64,000 nt of DNA from CAWFLT01 sp963816795. Lineage in GTDB: Bacteria; Acidobacteriota; Vicinamibacteria; Vicinamibacterales; SCN-69-37. Positions 38,934 to 48,932 of this stretch are shown piece after piece (the first letter of the stretch is position 1; the number at the start of each line of letters is the position of its first letter). Where the stretch lies: NCBI GenBank assembly GCA_963816795.1, contig CAWFLT010000014.1, positions 186,001 through 250,000 on the forward strand, written 5' to 3'. Position numbers and translations under genes: made by a program. A model generated the notes under the pieces. It did no database searches. It had not been told where the DNA came from and worked only from the letters and a program-made list of their open reading frames with translations.

Positions 38934-39965
38934 GAACGGCCTTCCGTGGCGCCAGACCCCCGGCAGTCATGATCGAGTCTTCGAGCTCGGCCGGCGTGAC
39001 CGTCGCGGTCCCGCGCTTCATGACGACGATCCCGCCGGCATGGTTGGCCAGGCGCGCCGCCTCGCCGAACGTCGCGCCGGCGGCGAGCGCGAGCGCAAAC
39101 GTCGCGATGACGGTGTCGCCGGCGCCGGTCACGTCGGTCACCTGATCCGATCCGACGATCGGAATGTGATCGGTGGCTCTGCCGGGCTCGAACAGCGCCA
39201 TGCCGCGGCTGCCGCGCGTGATCAGCACCGCTCGGACCGCAGCCGGTGCAGCAGCGCGCGGCCCGCCCGCTCGAGCATGGCGGTGTCGTCGCCGATCCGG
39301 ACGCCGAGCAGCGCTTCGACCTCGGACTCGTTCGGCGTGCACGCCGTGATGCCGGTGAAGCCGGCGAGTCCGTAGCGCGAGTCGACGAGCACGACCGGCG
39401 GCTGTTTGCGTCGAGAGGCGGCCGCGACACGCTGCCACAGCGCCGGCGTGATCAGGCCGGATCCGTAGTCGGACAGGATCACGGCGTCGACCCGCCGGAC
39501 CACCGTGGCGAGCGCCGCTTCGACACGCGCGATCTGCGCCGGCGTCACCGCGCTGCCGGCCCGATCGATGCGGACGACCTGCTGCTTGGCGGAGTGCACG
39601 CCGCCGGCGAGGATGCGCGTCTTGACCGGCGTCACGCGCGCCGGGCTGCGGATGACGCCGCGACAGACGCGCCCGTGGAGCCATCGCGTCGAGCAGGCGG
39701 CGACCGGCGAGTCGCGGCCGACGACGCCGACGACGTCGACCCGCGCGCCGAGCGCGGCGGCGTTGTTCGCGGCGTTGCCGGCGCCGCCGGGCACGATCTC
39801 CGTCGCGTCGTAGCGCAGAATCAGCACCGGCGCTTCGCGCGAGACGCGATCGATCTGGCCGTAGATGAACTCGTCGGCGATGAGATCGCCCGCGACGGCG
39901 ATCTTCACGCGGCTCAACCGCCGGAGCAGGTCGCGATAGCGAGCCAGTGTGCGGGCCGTCGTCAT
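38920..39965 (-). CDS. hldA: D-glycero-D-manno-heptose 7-phosphate kinase, frameshifted
   Basis: Starts MTTARTLARYRDLLRRLSRV. PfkB/ribokinase features: GDLIADEFIYGQIDRVSREA, VPGGAGNAANNAAALGARVD, VILSDYGSGLITPALW and, after a frame change near 39240, GSDQVTDVTGAGDTVIATFA with the catalytic Asp in the anion-hole loop. A further shift near 39690 is likely because the segment after VVGRDSPVAA does not match the family. About 335 residues. It phosphorylates heptose 7-phosphate at C1 for ADP-heptose synthesis. The ATG overlaps the TGA of gmhB. Confidence 0.88.
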
Positions 39966-40551
39966 GCGGTCACTCGCGGAAATCCCGCCTGCTCGAGAAT
40001 CCAGGTGGCCGCGCCCATCAGGTCGGCAGCGACGTGGTCGGCGCCGAGGCTCTGCTGTCCAGTCCGCACGAGCTCCGCGGCTCCCCCACCGGTGCGCACG
40101 AGCACGCCGCGCGCGCCGGCGTTCCGCGCGAGCCCGACGTCGGGTGCGCTTGTCGCCGACGACGAACGACCGCGCGAGATCGATCGCGAATCTCGCGGCC
40201 GCCTGATGAATCATGCCGGGCTTCGGCTTGCGGCAGTCGCAGTCGCAACGGAACTCCGGCAGCACCGCCGTGGGATGGTGCGGACAGTAGAACCAGCCGT
40301 CGATGCGTCGCGCCGCCGGCGGCGAGCGTCGCCGCCATGTGGTCGTGCACGTCACGCACGAACGCTTCGGGGAAGAGCCCGAGGCCGATGCCGCCCTGAT
40401 TGGTCGTGACGCAGACGAGGAACCCGGCGCGATTGAGCAGGCGGATGGCGTCGATCGTCCACGGAAACCAGCGCAGGTCCTCGAGCCGGCTGAGGTAGCC
40501 GACATCGTGCATCATCGTGCCGTCGCGATCGAGAAAGACGGCGGGCGTCAT
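39962..40551 (-). CDS. gmhB: D-glycero-beta-D-manno-heptose 1,7-bisphosphate 7-phosphatase, frameshifted
   Basis: Starts MTPAVFLDRDGTMMHDVGYL: HAD motif I with DxD nucleophile. CVTTNQGGIGLGLF is motif II. After a frame change near 40310 comes FYCPHHPTAVLPEFRCDC and CRKPKPGMIHQAAARF, the zinc-binding loop and motif III of GmhB, then SFVVGDK (motif IV). A last shift near 40145 leads to the end, AATWILEQAGFPRVTA, at 39962. About 190 residues. It removes the 7-phosphate between the kinase and adenylyltransferase steps of ADP-heptose synthesis, so the two flanking hld genes complete that route except for GmhA. Confidence 0.88.
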
Positions 40552-41625
40552 CCGCTCACCGCGATCCGTCCGCGCGCAGCCGGCGCGCGACGGCGTCGAA
40601 GACGCGTGTCGACGGTGATGCGCTTCATGCAGCGGTGATCGATCGGACAGTCGCGCAGCATGCAGGGCCGGCAGAAGACGTCGGCGGTCAGGACGTCGTG
40701 ATCGCCCACCGGCCGCGTGGCCCGCTCGTCGGTCGGACCGAAGATCGCCACGACCGGCCGGCCGAGCGCCGCCGCGAGGTGCATGGCGCCGGAGTCGTTC
40801 GAGACGAACACTGACGCCCGGGCAGCCACGCCGACGAGCGCGCCGAGGCTCGTCCGGCCGACCAGATCGACGACACGCCCGGCCGCGTCCGGCGCGTGCG
40901 CACGAAGCCAGGATTCTATCGCACGCGCCGCGTCGCGATCGTGCGCCGCGCCGACGATCACGCACGTGACGTCGCGGTCGCGCACCAGGCGCGCGGCCAG
41001 TTCGGCCATGCGCGTCGGGCGGCCACTGCTTCGCCTGGCCGTACGCCGCGCCCGGCGCAAGCGCGACGACCGCGTCGATCTGGCACGATGCCGCGCTCGC
41101 GCCAGCAGCTTCGCGCGCCGTCCGCACTCGGTGCGACCGGCGTGCAGCTGCGGCGGCCGATCGGCGTCGCACGCGATGCCGAGACCCGGCGACGAGCGCC
41201 CGGTAGTAGTCCGCCTGATGCCGCGACGCCGCGCGCCCGCGCGGGCTGCCGGCGCGTGAGCAGCAGACCGCGGCCGGACGTCGCAAAGCCCCAGCGCTCG
41301 GGAATGCCGGCGCGCCAGAACTGCCAGGCCGATCGAAACGAGTTCGGAAACAGGATGCCCAGCTCGAAGCCGCCGCGCCGCGAGCGCGGATCGTCACCGC
41401 GCGTGACCGGCCGGCAGCTCGACCACGCGATTCGGGCGGACGCCGTGTCCTCGCGGAACAGCGCGGCGACGGACGCCGGGGCGGCGATCGTCAGGTCGGC
41501 GGCCGGAAACGCGCGCGGATCGCGGCCATCGCCGGCAGCGCGAGCACGGCATCGCCGAGCCAGTTCGGCGGCCGGACGACGAGACGCGTCACGGCCGGAA
41601 GGGCGCGATCGATCGCCGGGCTCAT
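40548..41625 (-). CDS. waaF: GT9 heptosyltransferase II-like (WaaF), frameshifted
   Basis: Starts MSPAIDRALPAVTRLVVRPP; RPPNWLGDAVLALPAMAAIR is the WaaF N-terminal motif. Later pieces in shifted frames: LGILFPNSFRSAWQFWRAGI, RWGFATSGRGLLLTR, CVIVGAAHDRDAARAIESWL and VFVSNDSGAMHLAAALGRPV, followed by AIFGPTDERATRPVG and the Cys-rich CRPCMLRDCPIDHRCMKRI characteristic of heptosyltransferase II. Frame changes are frequent (about 41500, 41400, 41210, 41020). About 350 residues when joined. It adds the second heptose of the LPS inner core. The start overlaps the stop of the acyltransferase gene. Confidence 0.82.
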
Positions 41626-42565
41626 TCGCTCTCGTCCGCCGCGGCGGCGGGAAACATGCCGGTGGCATCCGCGGTCTGCGCGGCGTCATCGCGCCATCGC
41701 CGGTGCATCCACAGCCAGAGATGCGGATGGCGCCGCACGTACATCTCGAGCACGTCGGTGCAGCGCTGCGTGAGCTCGCGGACGGGATCCGGCGCAGTCC
41801 GGCGGCGGCAGCTCGACCGGGTGCTCGTAGACCAGCCGATAGCGTCCGCCGGCCAGCGGCAGCGCGAACGCCGGAACGAGCGGCGCGCCGGTGCGCAGCG
41901 CCAGCGTCGCCAGCGCCGACGTCGTCGCCGCCGGCCGGTCGAAGAAGTCCACCGTGACGGCGTCGGCGGTCGCGATGTGCTGATCGATCAGGATCGCGAC
42001 GCACTCGTTCGCGTCGAGCGCGCGAAGCACGCGCCGCATCGCGCCCTGCCGGTAGATGACGCGGTTGCCGGTGGCGCCGCGCATCCGCTCGAGCAGCTCG
42101 TGCAGGTAGCGGGTTGTCGAGCGGGCGCGCGAGCACGGACATCGGCGGCAGCGACCAGCGCGTGCGCGAGGCCCTGCAGCTCCCAGAACCCGAAGTGTCC
42201 GTGAAAAGACGATGGCGCCCTTGCCGGCCGCGAGCGCGGCGCGACGCGCTCCTCGCCTTCGACCTCGACGCGCGCGCGCATCTGGTCGGGCGTCAGCGTG
42301 CTGAAGCGCAGCACGGCGACGAGCAGCCGGCCGAAGTGCGCGAACGTCGCGCGCGCGATCGCGCGGCACTCGGCCTGCGATCTGCACCGGAAACGCCGCG
42401 CGCAGCTGCGCGACCGCGAGCCGGCGATGGCCGCCGTCGACGACGTAGAAACACGAGCCCGATGCACGTCCCGATGCCGCGCGCCACCGCGTCCGGCAGG
42501 ACGCCGACGATCGCGCGCACCGCGACGACGAGGCGTACTCGATCCGGTGCCGCACGGCCGAGCAT
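41622..42565 (-). CDS. lpxL: Lipid A acyltransferase, LpxL/HtrB-like, frameshifted
   Basis: Starts MLGRAAPDRVRLVVAVRAIV. Pieces in successive frames give VVDGGHRRLAVAQLRAAFPV, the catalytic HGHFGFWELQGLAHAL near 42200 (H-x4-E of the LpxL/LpxM family), VIYRQGAMRRVLRALDANEC, AILIDQHIATADAVTVDFFD and PLVPAFALPLAGGRYRLVYE. The C-terminus is EMYVRRHPHLWLWMHRRW. About 310 residues. The family adds secondary acyl chains to lipid A precursors at the inner membrane. In this operon the enzyme sits between the 4'-kinase and the heptosyltransferases. At least four frame changes interrupt it. Confidence 0.82.
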
Positions 42566-43491
42566 CACGCGCGCGCCTCCGCGAGCCGGCCGAGCAGCCA
42601 CGCCCGGAACTCCGCGGCCGGCTCGACCGCGACGTCGAGCGGCACCGCGGCAATCGGCACCGGCAGCGGCCGCAGCGGCAGCAGCCGCACGGCGTCCTTC
42701 TCGGTCGTCAGCACCGCCGCCGCGCCCGCTTCGCGGGCCGCGGCCGCGACGCGCGCCAGATCCGCCGGCCGATACGCGATGATGATCGCGGAACGGCAAC
42801 AGTCGCGCGATGCGGTCAGCCCGTGCGCTTCGAGCGACCGCTGGAAGCGCTCGGGCTGCGCGATGCCGGCCACCGCCACGACCGGCGCGCCAGCGGCCGG
42901 CCAGCCGCCGCTCCGGCTCGATCGGCGCCGGCGCGCCGATCGCGCGGCGCAGCGCGAAGACGGGCGCCGGCGACAGCCGCGGCACGCGTCGACTCGACGC
43001 GCCGGGTCGCCGTCGACGACCACCGCGTCGGCGCGCGCGAGCGCCGACACCGGCTCGCGCAGCCGGCCGAACGGCAGCGCGGCGGTCGCGCAGGTCCTCG
43101 GGCGCGACGATGACGAGGTCGACGTCGCGCCGCGAGCTGCGCGGTGCTGAAACCCGTCGTCGAGCACGATGGACGGTCGCGCCGAGCGCACGCTCCGCCA
43201 GCGCGCGCGGCGATCGCGCGCGACCTCGCAGACGAGCACCGCCGCGCCGCGGCACCGCGCGCGCCAGCATCAGCGGCTCGTCGCCGCTGCGATCGAGATC
43301 GGCGCACAGATGCGTGCCGTCGCTGACGATGACGACGCCGTCCTCGGGGCGGCGCCGGCCGTAGCCGCGGCTGAGAATGGCCGGCCGCTCGCCGGCCGTC
43401 GAGGAGCAGCCGCGCCAGATGGCGCGACGACCGGCGTCTTGCCGCGCCCGCCCATCGCGAGGTTGCCGACGCTGATGACGGGATCCGGTGA
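42565..43491 (-). CDS. lpxK: Tetraacyldisaccharide 4'-kinase LpxK, heavily frameshifted, N-terminus altered
   Basis: The P-loop SVGNLAMGGRGKTPVV near 43470-43425 is diagnostic of LpxK. Further pieces in shifting frames are ERPAILSRGYGRRRPEDGVV, VSDGTHLCADLDRSGDEPLM, SIVLDDGFQHR (catalytic region), VAVAGIAQPERFQRSLEAHG and AAAVLTTEKDAVRLLPL. LpxK phosphorylates the 4' position of the lipid A disaccharide at the inner membrane. Family members normally have about 40 residues (one membrane helix) before the P-loop; here that space is occupied by a 135-bp inverted-repeat element (43492-43626). Either the start was replaced or the gene is damaged. Confidence 0.78.
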
Positions 43492-43626
43492 GGGGACGGG
43501 CCTGTTTTCCACAGATTGGGGCTGTCGGGGACAGGCTCGGGTCCCGACGGCGGACGATCGGCTCGGCCACGAGACCCGTCCCCGATCTGCGACACGACCC
43601 AATCTGTGGAAAACAGGCCCGTCCCC
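43492..43626. repeat. Perfect 29-bp inverted repeat element
   Basis: The arms 43492-43520 and 43598-43626 are exact reverse complements (29 of 29), containing CCTGTTTTCCACAGATTGGG. An inner pair, GGGGACAGGCTCGG with GAGACCCGTCCCC, extends the fold. It lies exactly at the waaA/lpxK junction. Confidence 0.95.
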
Positions 43627-44968
43627 ACTCGAAATCACACGCCGGAACGGCCGCACGACGCCGCGGCTGCCGGGCGGCGGCAGCAGGTCGGCGATCGGCG
43701 TCGAGCGTGCGCGGCTTGGCGCCGCGGTTGGCCTCGACGAGCGCGCGCGCCGCGGCGCCGAGCCGCGCGCGCTCGACCGGATCGCCCATCAGCCGCACGA
43801 CGGTCGCCGTCAGCTCCGCCGGCGTCGGCGACCTGAACGGCCGCCTGGCTGCGCAGGAACGTCTCGGCGATCTCCGCGAAGTTCTCCATGTGCGGCCCGA
43901 AGACGATCGGCTTGCCGTGCACGGCCGGCTCGAGGATGTTGTGCCCGCCCTGGTCGACGAGGCTGCCGCCGACGAAGACGACCGTCGCGACCTGGAACAG
44001 GTGCGCGAGCTCGCCGATCGTGTCGAGGATGACGACGTCGGCGCGCGGCTCGGCGTCGACGGCCGAGCTCGGTGCGGCGCACGACGCGCAGCCCTTCGGC
44101 GCGCGCGAGCGCTTCGGCCTCGCCGAACCGCTCGGGCTTGCGCGGCGCGATGACGAGCAGCGCCGTCGGGATGCGCGCGCCGCACCGCCGCGAACGCCGC
44201 GAGCACGGCGGCCTCTTCGCCCTTCAGCGTGCTGGCGGCGATGAACACCGGCCGCGCAGCGGCGGCATGCGGAAGAACCGCAGCACGCGGCCGGCGCCGC
44301 GGCCGGCCGCCACGCGCCGGCGACTCGAGCGACTCGAACTTCAGGCTGCCGGTGACGGTGACGCGCGCCGGGTCGGCGCCGATGTCGACGATGCGCCGCG
44401 CCGACTCGTCGCTCTGCATGCAGAAGCGATCGACGTCGGCGAGCACGCGCCGGAAGAACCCGCGCGCAGCCGGTAGCGCGGATACGACCGCGACGAAATC
44501 CGGCCGTTCACGAGCATCGTCTTCACGCCCTGCTGCCGGCAGGCGCGCAGCAGGTTCGGCCAGATCTCGGTCTCCATCATGATGAAGAGCCGCGGCCGCA
44601 CCAGCCGCAGCGTGCGATTGACGAACGGCGGCAGGTCGAACGGGAAGAAGAAGACGGCGTCCACGTCCTGCAGCCGCGTCCGCGCGATCTGCTGGCCGGT
44701 CAGCGTCGTCGTCGACAGGAAGAGCTGGAGGCCGGGATAGCGCTCGCGCAGATCCGCGATCAGCGCGCGCGCCGTCAGCGCCTCGCCGACCGAGACGGCG
44801 TGAATCCAGATCGACTCGTCGCCGTCGAGGTTGAAGCTGACCGGCAGGTAGCCCATCCGCTGGGCGAGGCTGCCGATGTACTTCCGGTAGCGAATCGCCT
44901 GATAGACGAACCAGGGCGACAGCACCACCGCGAGCACGACGATGGCCAGCGTGTAGAGCGACGTGCAC
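43627..44968 (-). CDS. waaA: 3-deoxy-D-manno-octulosonic acid transferase (Kdo transferase), heavily frameshifted
   Basis: The N-terminal membrane helix LYTLAIVVLAVVLSPWFVYQ is followed by SIWIHAVSVGEALTARALIA, LFLSTTTLTGQQIARTRL, FFPFDLPPFVNRTLRLVRP and FIMMETEIWPNLLRACRQQG, all WaaA hallmarks including the acceptor-site Glu in the SVGE-A segment. The C-terminal GT-B half is scattered over several frames (for example FGPHMENFAEIAETFLRSQA near 43900). No clean ATG is in frame; a GTG at 44968 in a neighbouring frame is the best start. About 420 residues expected. It adds Kdo to lipid A and is the first gene of the minus-strand operon. Confidence 0.82.
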
Positions 44969-45002
44969 GTCGAGGCAATGATACTCGACCGCCGCGCCGG
45001 TC

Positions 45003-45030
45003 TTCGGATCGCGCGTGGCGCCGGTATAAG
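45003..45030 (+). promoter_or_regulatory. Possible promoter of gapA
   Basis: TATAAG at 45025-45030 with a weak TTCGGA at 45003-45008, spacer 16 bp, in the divergent waaA/gapA gap. The gapA start has a GAGAGGAG ribosome binding site about ten bases upstream. Confidence 0.35.
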
Positions 45031-45077
45031 ATGGGCGGTTTCTATCGCACGGACAGCGCATCGAGAGGAGCGGCTTC

Positions 45078-46084
45078 ATGGCCATCAAGGTCGGCATCAA
45101 CGGGTTCGGCAGAATCGGCCGCAACATCATGCGCGCGGCCATGCCGCACGACGACATCGACATCGTCGCCGTCAACGACCTGACCGACGCCGCGACGCTC
45201 GCCCACCTGCTGAAGTACGACTCGATCCTCGGCAACCTGAAGGCCGACATCACCGCGACGGGCGACCGCATCACCGTCGACGGCGACGAGTTCCAGGTGC
45301 TCGCGCAGAAGGATCCGGCGCAGCTGCCGTGGAAGGACCTCGGCGTCGACGTCGTCTTCGAGGGCACCGGCCGGTTCACCAACCGCGACGACGCCGCCAA
45401 GCACATCGCCGCCGGCGCCAAGCGCGTCATCATCACCGCGCCGGCCAAGAAGCCGGACGTCACGTTCGTCATGGGCGTGAACCACGAGACCTACGACCCG
45501 GCGAAGCACCAGATCATCTCGAACGCGTCGTGCACGACGAACTGCCTCGCGCCGATCGCCAAGGTGCTGCACGAGTCGTTCGGCATCAAGAAGGGCTGGA
45601 TGACGACCGTGCCACGCCTACACGAACGACCAGAAGCTGCTCGACCTGCCGCACAAGGATCTGCGGCGCGCGCGCGCGGCGGCGCTGTCGATCATCCCGA
45701 CGACGACCGGCGCGGCCGCGGCCGTCGGCGAAGTGCTGCCGGCGCTCAAGGGCAAGCTCGACGGCATCGCGCTGCGCGTGCCGACGCCGAACGTCTCGGT
45801 CGTCGACCTCAACGCGCTGCTCGACAAGAAGACGACGGCCGAGGACGTGAACGCGGCGTTCAAGGCCGCGGCCGACGGCCGCTCAAGGGCATCCTCGAGT
45901 ACGTCACGGCGCCGCTCGTCTCGATCGACTTCCGCGGCAATCCGCACTCCGCGATGCTCGACGCGCCGTACACGAAGGTGATGGACGGCGACTTCGTGAA
46001 GGTCCTGGCCTGGTACGACAACGAGTGGGGCTACTCGAGCCGCTGCGTCGACCTGCTCGCTACATGGCGACGAAAGGGCTGTAG
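45078..46084 (+). CDS. gapA: Glyceraldehyde-3-phosphate dehydrogenase, frameshifted
   Basis: Starts MAIKVGINGFGRIGRNIMRA (NAD site) with SNASCTTNCLAPIAKVLHES carrying the catalytic cysteine at residue 152. Frame changes near 45611, 45885 and 46062 interrupt it; between them are LSIIPTTTGAAAAVGEVLPA, VPTPNVSVVDLNALLDKKTT and WYDNEWGYSSRCVDLL. The corrected end is YMATKGL, stop at 46082-46084. About 335 residues, normal length. It carries out the oxidative phosphorylation of glyceraldehyde 3-phosphate in glycolysis. First of three consecutive lower-glycolysis genes. Confidence 0.93.
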
Positions 46085-46087
46085 ACG

Positions 46088-47355
46088 TGGCGATGCGCAC
46101 GATTCGCGACCTCGACGCTCAAGGGCCGGCGCGTCTTCGTCCGCGTCGACTTCAACGTCCCGCTCGAAGACGGCCGCATCACCGACGACACGCGCATCCG
46201 CGCCGCGCTGCCGACGATCACGTACGCGCTCGAGCAGGGCGCGACGGTGATTCTCGCGTCGCATCTCGGCCGGCCGAAGGGCAAGCCGAAGCCGGAGTTC
46301 AGCCTGAAGCCGGTCGCCGATCATCTGAGCGACGCTGCTCGGCCGGCCGGTGGCGTTCGCGCCCGACTGCATCGGCGCGCCGGCCGCCGACGTCGATTCG
46401 CGGCCACTCCCGGCGGCGTGATCCTGCTCGAGAACCTGCGGTTCCACGCCGAGGAAGAAGCGAACGATCCGGCGTTTGCCAAGGCGCTCGCCGCTCTCTG
46501 CGGACGTCTACGTCAACGACGCGTTCGGATCGGCGCATCGCGCGCACGCCTCGACCGAAGGCATCGTGCACCACGTCCGCGAAGCGGCGGCCGGCTTCCT
46601 GATGGCGGCCGAGGTCGAGTATCTCGGCAAGGCGCTCGGATCGCCGGAGCGGCCGTTCGTCGCGATCCTCGGCGGCGCCAAGGTCTCCGACAAGCTCGAG
46701 GTCATCGAGAACCTGCTCGGCCGCGTCGACGCGCTGCTCATCGGCGGCGCGATGGCCTACACGTTCCTCAAGGCGCAGGGCCTGCCGGTCGGCAAGTCGC
46801 TCGTCGAAGACGATCTGGTCGAGACGGCCGCCGACCTGCTGACGCGCGCCGAAGCCGCAAGGCATGCCGCTCGAGCTGCCGGTCGATCACGTCGTCGCGC
46901 CGAAGCTCGACGCCGGCGCGCCGGCGCAGACGCTGCGGTCGAGCGACGCGGCGATCGGCGATCGCATGGGCCTCGACATCGGCCCGAAGACGGTCGCGCG
47001 CTACGCCGACGTCATCGGACGGCGAAGACCGTCGTCTGGAACGGCCCGATGGGCGTGTTCGAGATCGACGCCGTTCGCGGCCGGCACGATCGGCGTCGCC
47101 CACGCGGTCGCCGCCGTGCACGGCACGACGATCATCGGCGGCGGCGATTCGGTCGCCGCGGTCACGCAGGCCGGCGTCGCCGACAAGATGACGCACATCT
47201 CGACCGGCGGCGGCGCGTCGCTCGAGTTCCTCGGCGGGCAGACGCTGCCGGGCGTGGCGGCGCTGAAGACCGATGACAACTTCGAACTGCGAACTTCGAA
47301 CTTCAGCGAAGTGACATGTGCGCTTCTGAATGGCCACCGCCAGCTTACTTCGTGA
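46088..47355 (+). CDS. pgk: Phosphoglycerate kinase, heavily frameshifted
   Basis: GTG start near 46088 (VAMRTIRDLD). Conserved blocks in several frames, in order: RVFVRVDFNVPLEDGRITDD, ILASHLGRPKGKPKPEF, GVILLENLRFHAEEEANDP, DVYVNDAFGSAHRAHASTEG, VAILGGAKVSDKLEVIENL, DALLIGGAMAYTFLKAQG, VVWNGPMGVFEID and HISTGGGASLEFLGGQTLPG. Seven or more indels are needed to connect them. The last 25 codons (FELRTSNFSEV...) come from a TTCGAA-rich repeat and differ from the normal Pgk end. It catalyses ATP formation from 1,3-bisphosphoglycerate, directly after GapA in pathway and position. Confidence 0.9.
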
Positions 47356-47378
47356 ACTTCGAGTTCGAACTTTGAACT

Positions 47379-48133
47379 TGACGAGTTCTCATGCGATTCC
47401 CCTGCTCGCCGCCAACTGGAAGATGTACAAGACCATGCACGAGACGGTCGCGTTCGTCCGCGAGCTCACGGCGCACTCGAAGGCGCTCAGCGACGTCGAG
47501 GTCGTCGTCGCGCCGCCGTTCACGGCGCTCGCCGCGGCGGCCGAGGTCGCGCGCAACACGAACGTCGGCATCGCCGCGCAGAATCTGTACTTCGAGCGCG
47601 AGGGCGCGTTCACCGGCGAGGTGAGCGCGGCGATGATCAAGGACGCCGGCGCGACGCACGTGATCGTCGGCCACTCGGAGCGGCGCCGGCTGTTCGGCGA
47701 CACCGACGAGTGGGTGAACCGCAAGATGCGCGCGGCGCTCGCCGCCGAGCTCACGCCGATCGTCTGCATCGGCGAGACGCTCGCCGAGCGCGAAGCCGGC
47801 GAGACGCTCGCCGTGCTCGACCGCCAGATCCGCGCCGGGCTCGACGGGCTCGGCGCCGACCAGATTGGCGCGCTCGTCATCGCCTACGAGCCGGTCTGGG
47901 CCATCGGCACCGGCAAGAACGCGACGCCGGCGGAGGCCGACGAGGCGCATCGGCACATCCGCGGCCGGCTGCGCCAGTGGTTCGGCGCCGCGGCGGCCGA
48001 CCCCTGCCGCATCCTCTACGGCGGATCGGTCAAACCCGACAACATCCGCGAGCTCAGTGGGCTGCCGGACGTGGACGGCGCGCTCGTCGGCGGCGCCAGC
48101 CTGGACGTCCGGAGCTTCTTCGAGATCGTGACA
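47379..48133 (+). CDS. tpiA: Triosephosphate isomerase
   Basis: IPLLAANWKMYKTMHETVAF opens the barrel. GHSERRRLFGDTDEWVNRKM holds the catalytic His, VIAYEPVWAIGTGKNATPAE the catalytic Glu, and CRILYGGSVKPDNIREL the phosphate loop. In frame, a TTG at 47379 is available; the ATG at 47392 would fit the usual MR-xPLxAANWKM start if one base were missing. The barrel ends FFEIV at about 48130. One base less gives an immediate TGA; otherwise the frame runs on into secG. About 250 residues. Confidence 0.92.
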
Positions 48134-48186
48134 AGAACCAGCGCGGTGAAATCCCCAAATTCCACTATCCGTTATACTGGATTGCT

Positions 48187-48645
48187 ATGCTCTACTACGC
48201 TGCCGTCGTCCTATACGTCCTCATCTGCTTCCTGCTGCTCGTCGTGGTCCTGCTCCAGCAGGGCAAGGGCGGCGACATCGCCGCGGCGTTCGGCGGCTCG
48301 AGCAGCCAGACGGCGTTCGGCGCGCGCGCCGGCGCGACGGTGCTGACGCGCGCGACGACGGTCTTGGCGACGCTGTTCATGGTGGGCTCGTTCTGGCTGG
48401 GCGTCCTCAGCAAGGGCGGCACCGGCGGCTCGGTCGTCGGCGGCATCCAGGGCCCGGCCGCGCCAGCCGCGGCGCCCGCCCTCCCGACGGGTCCGGCAAC
48501 CACTCCGGCGCCAACGACGACAACGCCCCCACCCGCGACGACGACGGCGCCCGCCGGCGACAAGGGCGGCACGCCGCCAGCGACGCCGGCTCCAGTCGAG
48601 GCGGGCAAGTCGACGCCGCCGGCTGGCAAGAAGGGCGACAAGTAA
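48187..48645 (+). CDS. secG: Preprotein translocase subunit SecG
   Basis: Intact 152 residues. Two membrane helices (MLYYAAVVLYVLICFLLLVV and VLATLFMVGSFWLGVL) flank the conserved LQQGKGGDIAAAFGGSSSQT loop typical of SecG. The second half is a long Pro/Ala/Thr/Gly tail (PAAPAAAPALPTGPATTPAP onwards) ending KKGDK, longer than in E. coli. SecG is the small accessory subunit of the SecYEG channel. A TATACT hexamer about nine bases before the ATG might drive a nearly leaderless transcript. Confidence 0.93.
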   Translation: MLYYAAVVLYVLICFLLLVVVLLQQGKGGDIAAAFGGSSSQTAFGARAGATVLTRATTVLATLFMVGSFWLGVLSKGGTGGSVVGGIQGPAAPAAAPALPTGPATTPAPTTTTPPPATTTAPAGDKGGTPPATPAPVEAGKSTPPAGKKGDK

Positions 48646-48649
48646 GAGC

Positions 48650-48684
48650 AACTTTGAACTTCGAAGTTCGAACTTCGAAGTTTC
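48650..48684. repeat. TTCGAAGTTCGAA palindrome after secG
   Basis: ACTTCGAAGTTCGAACTTCGAAGT reads almost the same on both strands, and related GAACTTCGAA words occur at 47280-47310 and 47345-47385. A possible secG terminator or a dispersed repeat. Confidence 0.6.
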
Positions 48685-48704
48685 CTCGTAAGACTGCCGT
48701 AGTT

Positions 48705-48791
48705 GCGGAAGTGGCGGAACTGGCAGACGCACCAGCTTGAGGGGCTGGCGCTCGCAAGAGCGTGGGGGTTCGAATCCCCCCTTCCGCACCA
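48705..48791 (+). tRNA. tRNA-Leu (anticodon GAG)
   Basis: Class II tRNA, 87 nt: acceptor GCGGAAG/CTTCCGC, anticodon stem CCAGC/GCTGG with loop TTGAGGG (GAG at 48739-48741), a long variable arm (GGCGCTCGCAAGAGCGT) and T-loop GGGTTCGAATCCC. CCA is encoded at 48789-48791. Confidence 0.96.
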
Positions 48792-48855
48792 CTCGACTCG
48801 GCCGCTTCGCGGCCTCGCTCGTGGCAGGCCGCGTCACGCGGCCGAGTCGAGTGGT
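48788..48855. repeat. Inverted repeat immediately after tRNA-Leu
   Basis: ACCACTCGACTCGGCCGC starts on the tRNA CCA end and is mirrored exactly by GCGGCCGAGTCGAGTGGT. An inner GCGGCC/GGCCGC adds stem. Another TCGAGTGGTGTC copy follows at about 48920. It may terminate the tRNA transcript or mark an insertion boundary. Confidence 0.8.
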
Positions 48856-48932
48856 GTCCCGAGCGAGCGAAGCGAGCCGAGGGGCACCTGTTCCAGCCCG
48901 CAAGCCGAGCGTAGGTTCTGTCGAGTGGTGTC

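Noticed and set aside
39246..40409. 387-residue plus-strand frame
   Set aside because: Antisense to hldA and gmhB; Arg/Asp-rich shadow without start context or domain.
42293..45472. 1,059-residue open frame on the minus strand
   Set aside because: It crosses lpxL, lpxK, waaA and runs antisense into gapA. Only pieces match real proteins; the length comes from GC-rich sequence lacking stops and frame changes joining fragments.
48788..48855. Attachment site duplication of tRNA-Leu
   Set aside because: The repeat after the tRNA is inverted and includes only the CCA end; no direct copy of the tRNA 3' half was found downstream.
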